Source of the DNA: T3Sed10-213 sp012519365
GTDB taxonomy: Bacteria; Planctomycetota; Phycisphaerae; Sedimentisphaerales; Anaerohalosphaeraceae
Length of the DNA: 7,410 nucleotides
Direction: 5' to 3'
NCBI GenBank assembly: GCA_033809355.1
Contig: JAPXLV010000095.1
Span: 1 to 7,410, forward strand
The notes under the pieces are model-generated. The model was not told the origin of the DNA, did not search any database, and saw nothing but the letters and a program-made list of their open reading frames with translations. Made by a program: the position numbers and the translations under genes. The first letter of the stretch is position 1. Each line of letters starts with the position of its first letter. Below are positions 5,912-7,410 of the stretch, in pieces.

Positions 5912-5958
5912 CATAGGCTTTGTCGGGAAGCTGCTTTTGATACGGAAAAGGGTGATAG

Positions 5959-5983
5959 GCTGCAAAATGTAAATTTTTGCGGC
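5959..5983 (+). promoter_or_regulatory. Hairpin upstream of the phosphatase gene
   Basis: GCTGCAAAA (5959-5967) pairs with TTTTGCGGC (5975-5983) through nine pairs, one a T-G wobble, around a seven-base loop. It ends 25 bases before the phosphatase ATG, which has no Shine-Dalgarno site. A role in translation or RNA stability is possible. No T-run follows on either strand. Confidence 0.3.
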
Positions 5984-6008
5984 TAATCCAGTGAATCTGC
6001 CGCGTTAA

Positions 6009-7202
6009 ATGGCCGACATATCTGCTATGATACAAACGGAAATTCGAAATGTCGGTCATACAGCAGCCTTGCCGGTAAATGTCCTTTTTGTGGACTGCGA
6101 TGCGGCGTTTGTCGAAAAGATAGCGCCCCGTTTGCAGGCCAACTCCCTGCGTTGGGAGTGTACCGCTTTGGCCGAGTTTCAGCAGGATATTGACAGTTGG
6201 ACGATTATCGGATCGGTTGTTTTCGGTGCGTCGATGGGGCAGCAGATTTACTCGGCCGAGTTTTTATCTTCCCTGAAAGTTCTTCAGGGCCGCCACGTTG
6301 CGGTTTTTTTCAGGGACCCGAATGCCTGCGATATTTCTCAACATCCTCTGATGACCGTCCTTACGCCGGAGACGGAGGATGAATTGCCCGCTCGGCTGGA
6401 AACCGCGGCTCAATATGCCCGGCAATACGTGATTGAGCAGCGGGGGCTGACGCTGGATCATGATCTGGCCGATCAACTTGAGATGGCCGGTCAGGTTCAG
6501 CGAAATTTTCTGCCGTCGCGTTTGCCGCAAACCGATCGGGTGCATTGGGCCGCCGTGTTCCGTCCGGCTCAATGGGTTTCGGGCGATATTTATGATATTG
6601 TTCGGCTGGACGAAAGGTATATTGGTTTTTACCTGGCCGATGCGGTGGGGCATTCCATGCCGGCGGCACTGCTGACGATTTTTCTCAAGCAGGCGACGGT
6701 GATGCGGCAGACCTTTGGACATGAGTATCGTATTTTTGAACCGGCCGAGGTGGTCGCCGGGTTGAATCGCCGAATGGCTCAACAGGAATTTTCCGGGTGT
6801 TTGTTTGCGACCTGCTGTTACGGCCTGCTTAATACCGAGACGCTGGACCTGAAACTGGCACGGGCAGGACATCCTTATCCTGTGCTGGTTCACAACGGGC
6901 GTTTGTCCTGTCTGCAAAGTCGTGGCGGTCTGCTGGGGGTCTTTGGTGAGGCAAAATTCGAACAACTTTCTTTGACCCTTGAACCCGGCGACAAACTGTT
7001 TCTCTATTCCGACGGCGGCGAGCCGCTGGTCGGTACCCCCAAAGACGACGGGTCGCTGGCTTTCGGAAAATCCTTTCAGTCGATTTCAGCGTTGCCCATT
7101 GATCAAATGTTGCAAACCTACGATCAGATGGCTCAGCATCATTCTTTCGGTGCGGGGGAACTGGATGATGTGACCGCCCTCGGCCTGGAAATCCTGCCGT
7201 AA
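6009..7202 (+). CDS. SpoIIE/RsbU-type PP2C serine phosphatase with receiver-like N-terminus
   Basis: This predicted 397-residue cytoplasmic protein has two parts. Residues about 22-135 read like a response-regulator receiver fold: VNVLFVDCDAAF (23-34) resembles strand 1 with its acidic residues. However, strand 3 ends in GSVVFGASM (68-76) with no phospho-acceptor aspartate, and strand 5, VLTPETEDEL, lacks the usual lysine. After a helical linker (136-165) comes VQRNFLPSRLP (163-173), the typical entry to a SpoIIE-like PP2C domain. Metal ligands are visible as Asp193 in SGDIYD, Asp211 in LADAVGH, Asp335 in YSDGGE and the Asp pair 386-387 in LDDVT. Family members dephosphorylate anti-sigma-factor antagonists (STAS proteins), but no such partner is in the window. 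The glycine-histidine in ADAVGH replaces the more usual SGKG. The start has no clear ribosome binding site, and an in-frame ATG at 6027 is an alternative. Confidence 0.88.
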   Translation: MADISAMIQTEIRNVGHTAALPVNVLFVDCDAAFVEKIAPRLQANSLRWECTALAEFQQDIDSWTIIGSVVFGASMGQQIYSAEFLSSLKVLQGRHVAVFFRDPNACDISQHPLMTVLTPETEDELPARLETAAQYARQYVIEQRGLTLDHDLADQLEMAGQVQRNFLPSRLPQTDRVHWAAVFRPAQWVSGDIYDIVRLDERYIGFYLADAVGHSMPAALLTIFLKQATVMRQTFGHEYRIFEPAEVVAGLNRRMAQQEFSGCLFATCCYGLLNTETLDLKLARAGHPYPVLVHNGRLSCLQSRGGLLGVFGEAKFEQLSLTLEPGDKLFLYSDGGEPLVGTPKDDGSLAFGKSFQSISALPIDQMLQTYDQMAQHHSFGAGELDDVTALGLEILP

Positions 7203-7317
7203 ATCAGCCATTTAAATATAAAACAGTAAAACCATTACGCCAAAATCTTGTCTTAATGATGGTGAAAGTGATTATCCGATTTCAAAAAGCAAATTTACAG
7301 TTCTTAATATGACAGCG

Positions 7318-7410
7318 CTATAAGAATTCGATATTTTTGGCCTTTGCCATTTTCTTTCGGCTGGCATAAGAAGCCTCATTACGTTCCTGATAATATTCAC
7401 ACACATACAC
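7318..7410 (-). CDS. C-terminal 30 codons of a possible minus-strand gene
   Basis: Read on the minus strand from 7410, a frame stays open for 30 codons to a TAG at 7320-7318. The peptide is rich in Glu, Lys, Tyr and Ala, includes EYYQERNEASYASRKKMAK and ends in AKNIEFL. It looks like a charged helical C-terminus and would converge on the phosphatase gene 115 bases away. There is a faint resemblance to the C-terminal end of GIY-YIG nuclease-like proteins, too short to be a call. A 30-codon open frame can occur by chance, so this is tentative. The gene would extend beyond the right edge. Confidence 0.35.
   Translation of the reverse strand: MYVCEYYQERNEASYASRKKMAKAKNIEFL

Noticed and set aside
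5937..5968. TTGATA as a -35 element for the phosphatase gene
   Set aside because: At 16-18 bases downstream there is only CTGCAA-type sequence. The nearest AT-rich hexamers are at unsuitable distances.
7231..7263. ACCATTA with TAATGATGGT as a terminator after the phosphatase gene
   Set aside because: The pairing needs a two-base bulge, is AT-rich, has a long loop and no T-run follows.

Overview
The window is bacterial. It carries a plus-strand cluster of six complete protein genes, plus the last 30 codons of a possible gene entering from the right on the minus strand. Base composition looks moderate in GC by eye. Some starts have a clear Shine-Dalgarno site (an identical GCAGGAGT octamer precedes two genes) and others have none. 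The host is not identifiable with certainty. A bacterial topoisomerase VI A subunit, a SpoIIE-type phosphatase with a degenerate receiver and a mix of SD and non-SD starts would fit a planctomycete-like or related environmental lineage, but that is a weak inference.

Left part (1-3633): a sigma70-like promoter (TTGACT-16-TATAGT) precedes purF, which abuts purM with no intervening base. Then comes a 340-residue polytopic membrane protein of unknown function 24 bases after purM. purF and purM encode steps 1 and 5 of de novo purine synthesis. The membrane protein appears to ride on the same transcript.

Middle gap (3634-4050): there is no convincing protein gene here. On the minus strand I read a compact, apparently self-contained small-RNA gene. 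It has TTGACA-17-TATAGT at 3795-3823, a predicted start near 3788, a roughly 99-nt body with a C(UUCG)G tetraloop hairpin and a C7 loop, and a GC-rich stem followed by seven U at 3690-3696. It matches no RNA family that I recognise and is the most novel element of the window. AT-rich DNA with spaced A-tracts and a 10-bp-periodic repeat lies just upstream of its promoter.

Right part (4051-7202): a complete topoisomerase VI subunit A (Spo11-like) gene with no B-subunit gene in the window, then a YggS/PLPBP-family pyridoxal-phosphate protein 10 bases downstream. A 121-base spacer with two hairpins separates these from a SpoIIE/RsbU-type PP2C phosphatase with an N-terminal domain that looks like a receiver lacking its phospho-acceptor aspartate. 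The last 208 bases are AT-rich and hold the end of a possible convergent minus-strand gene.
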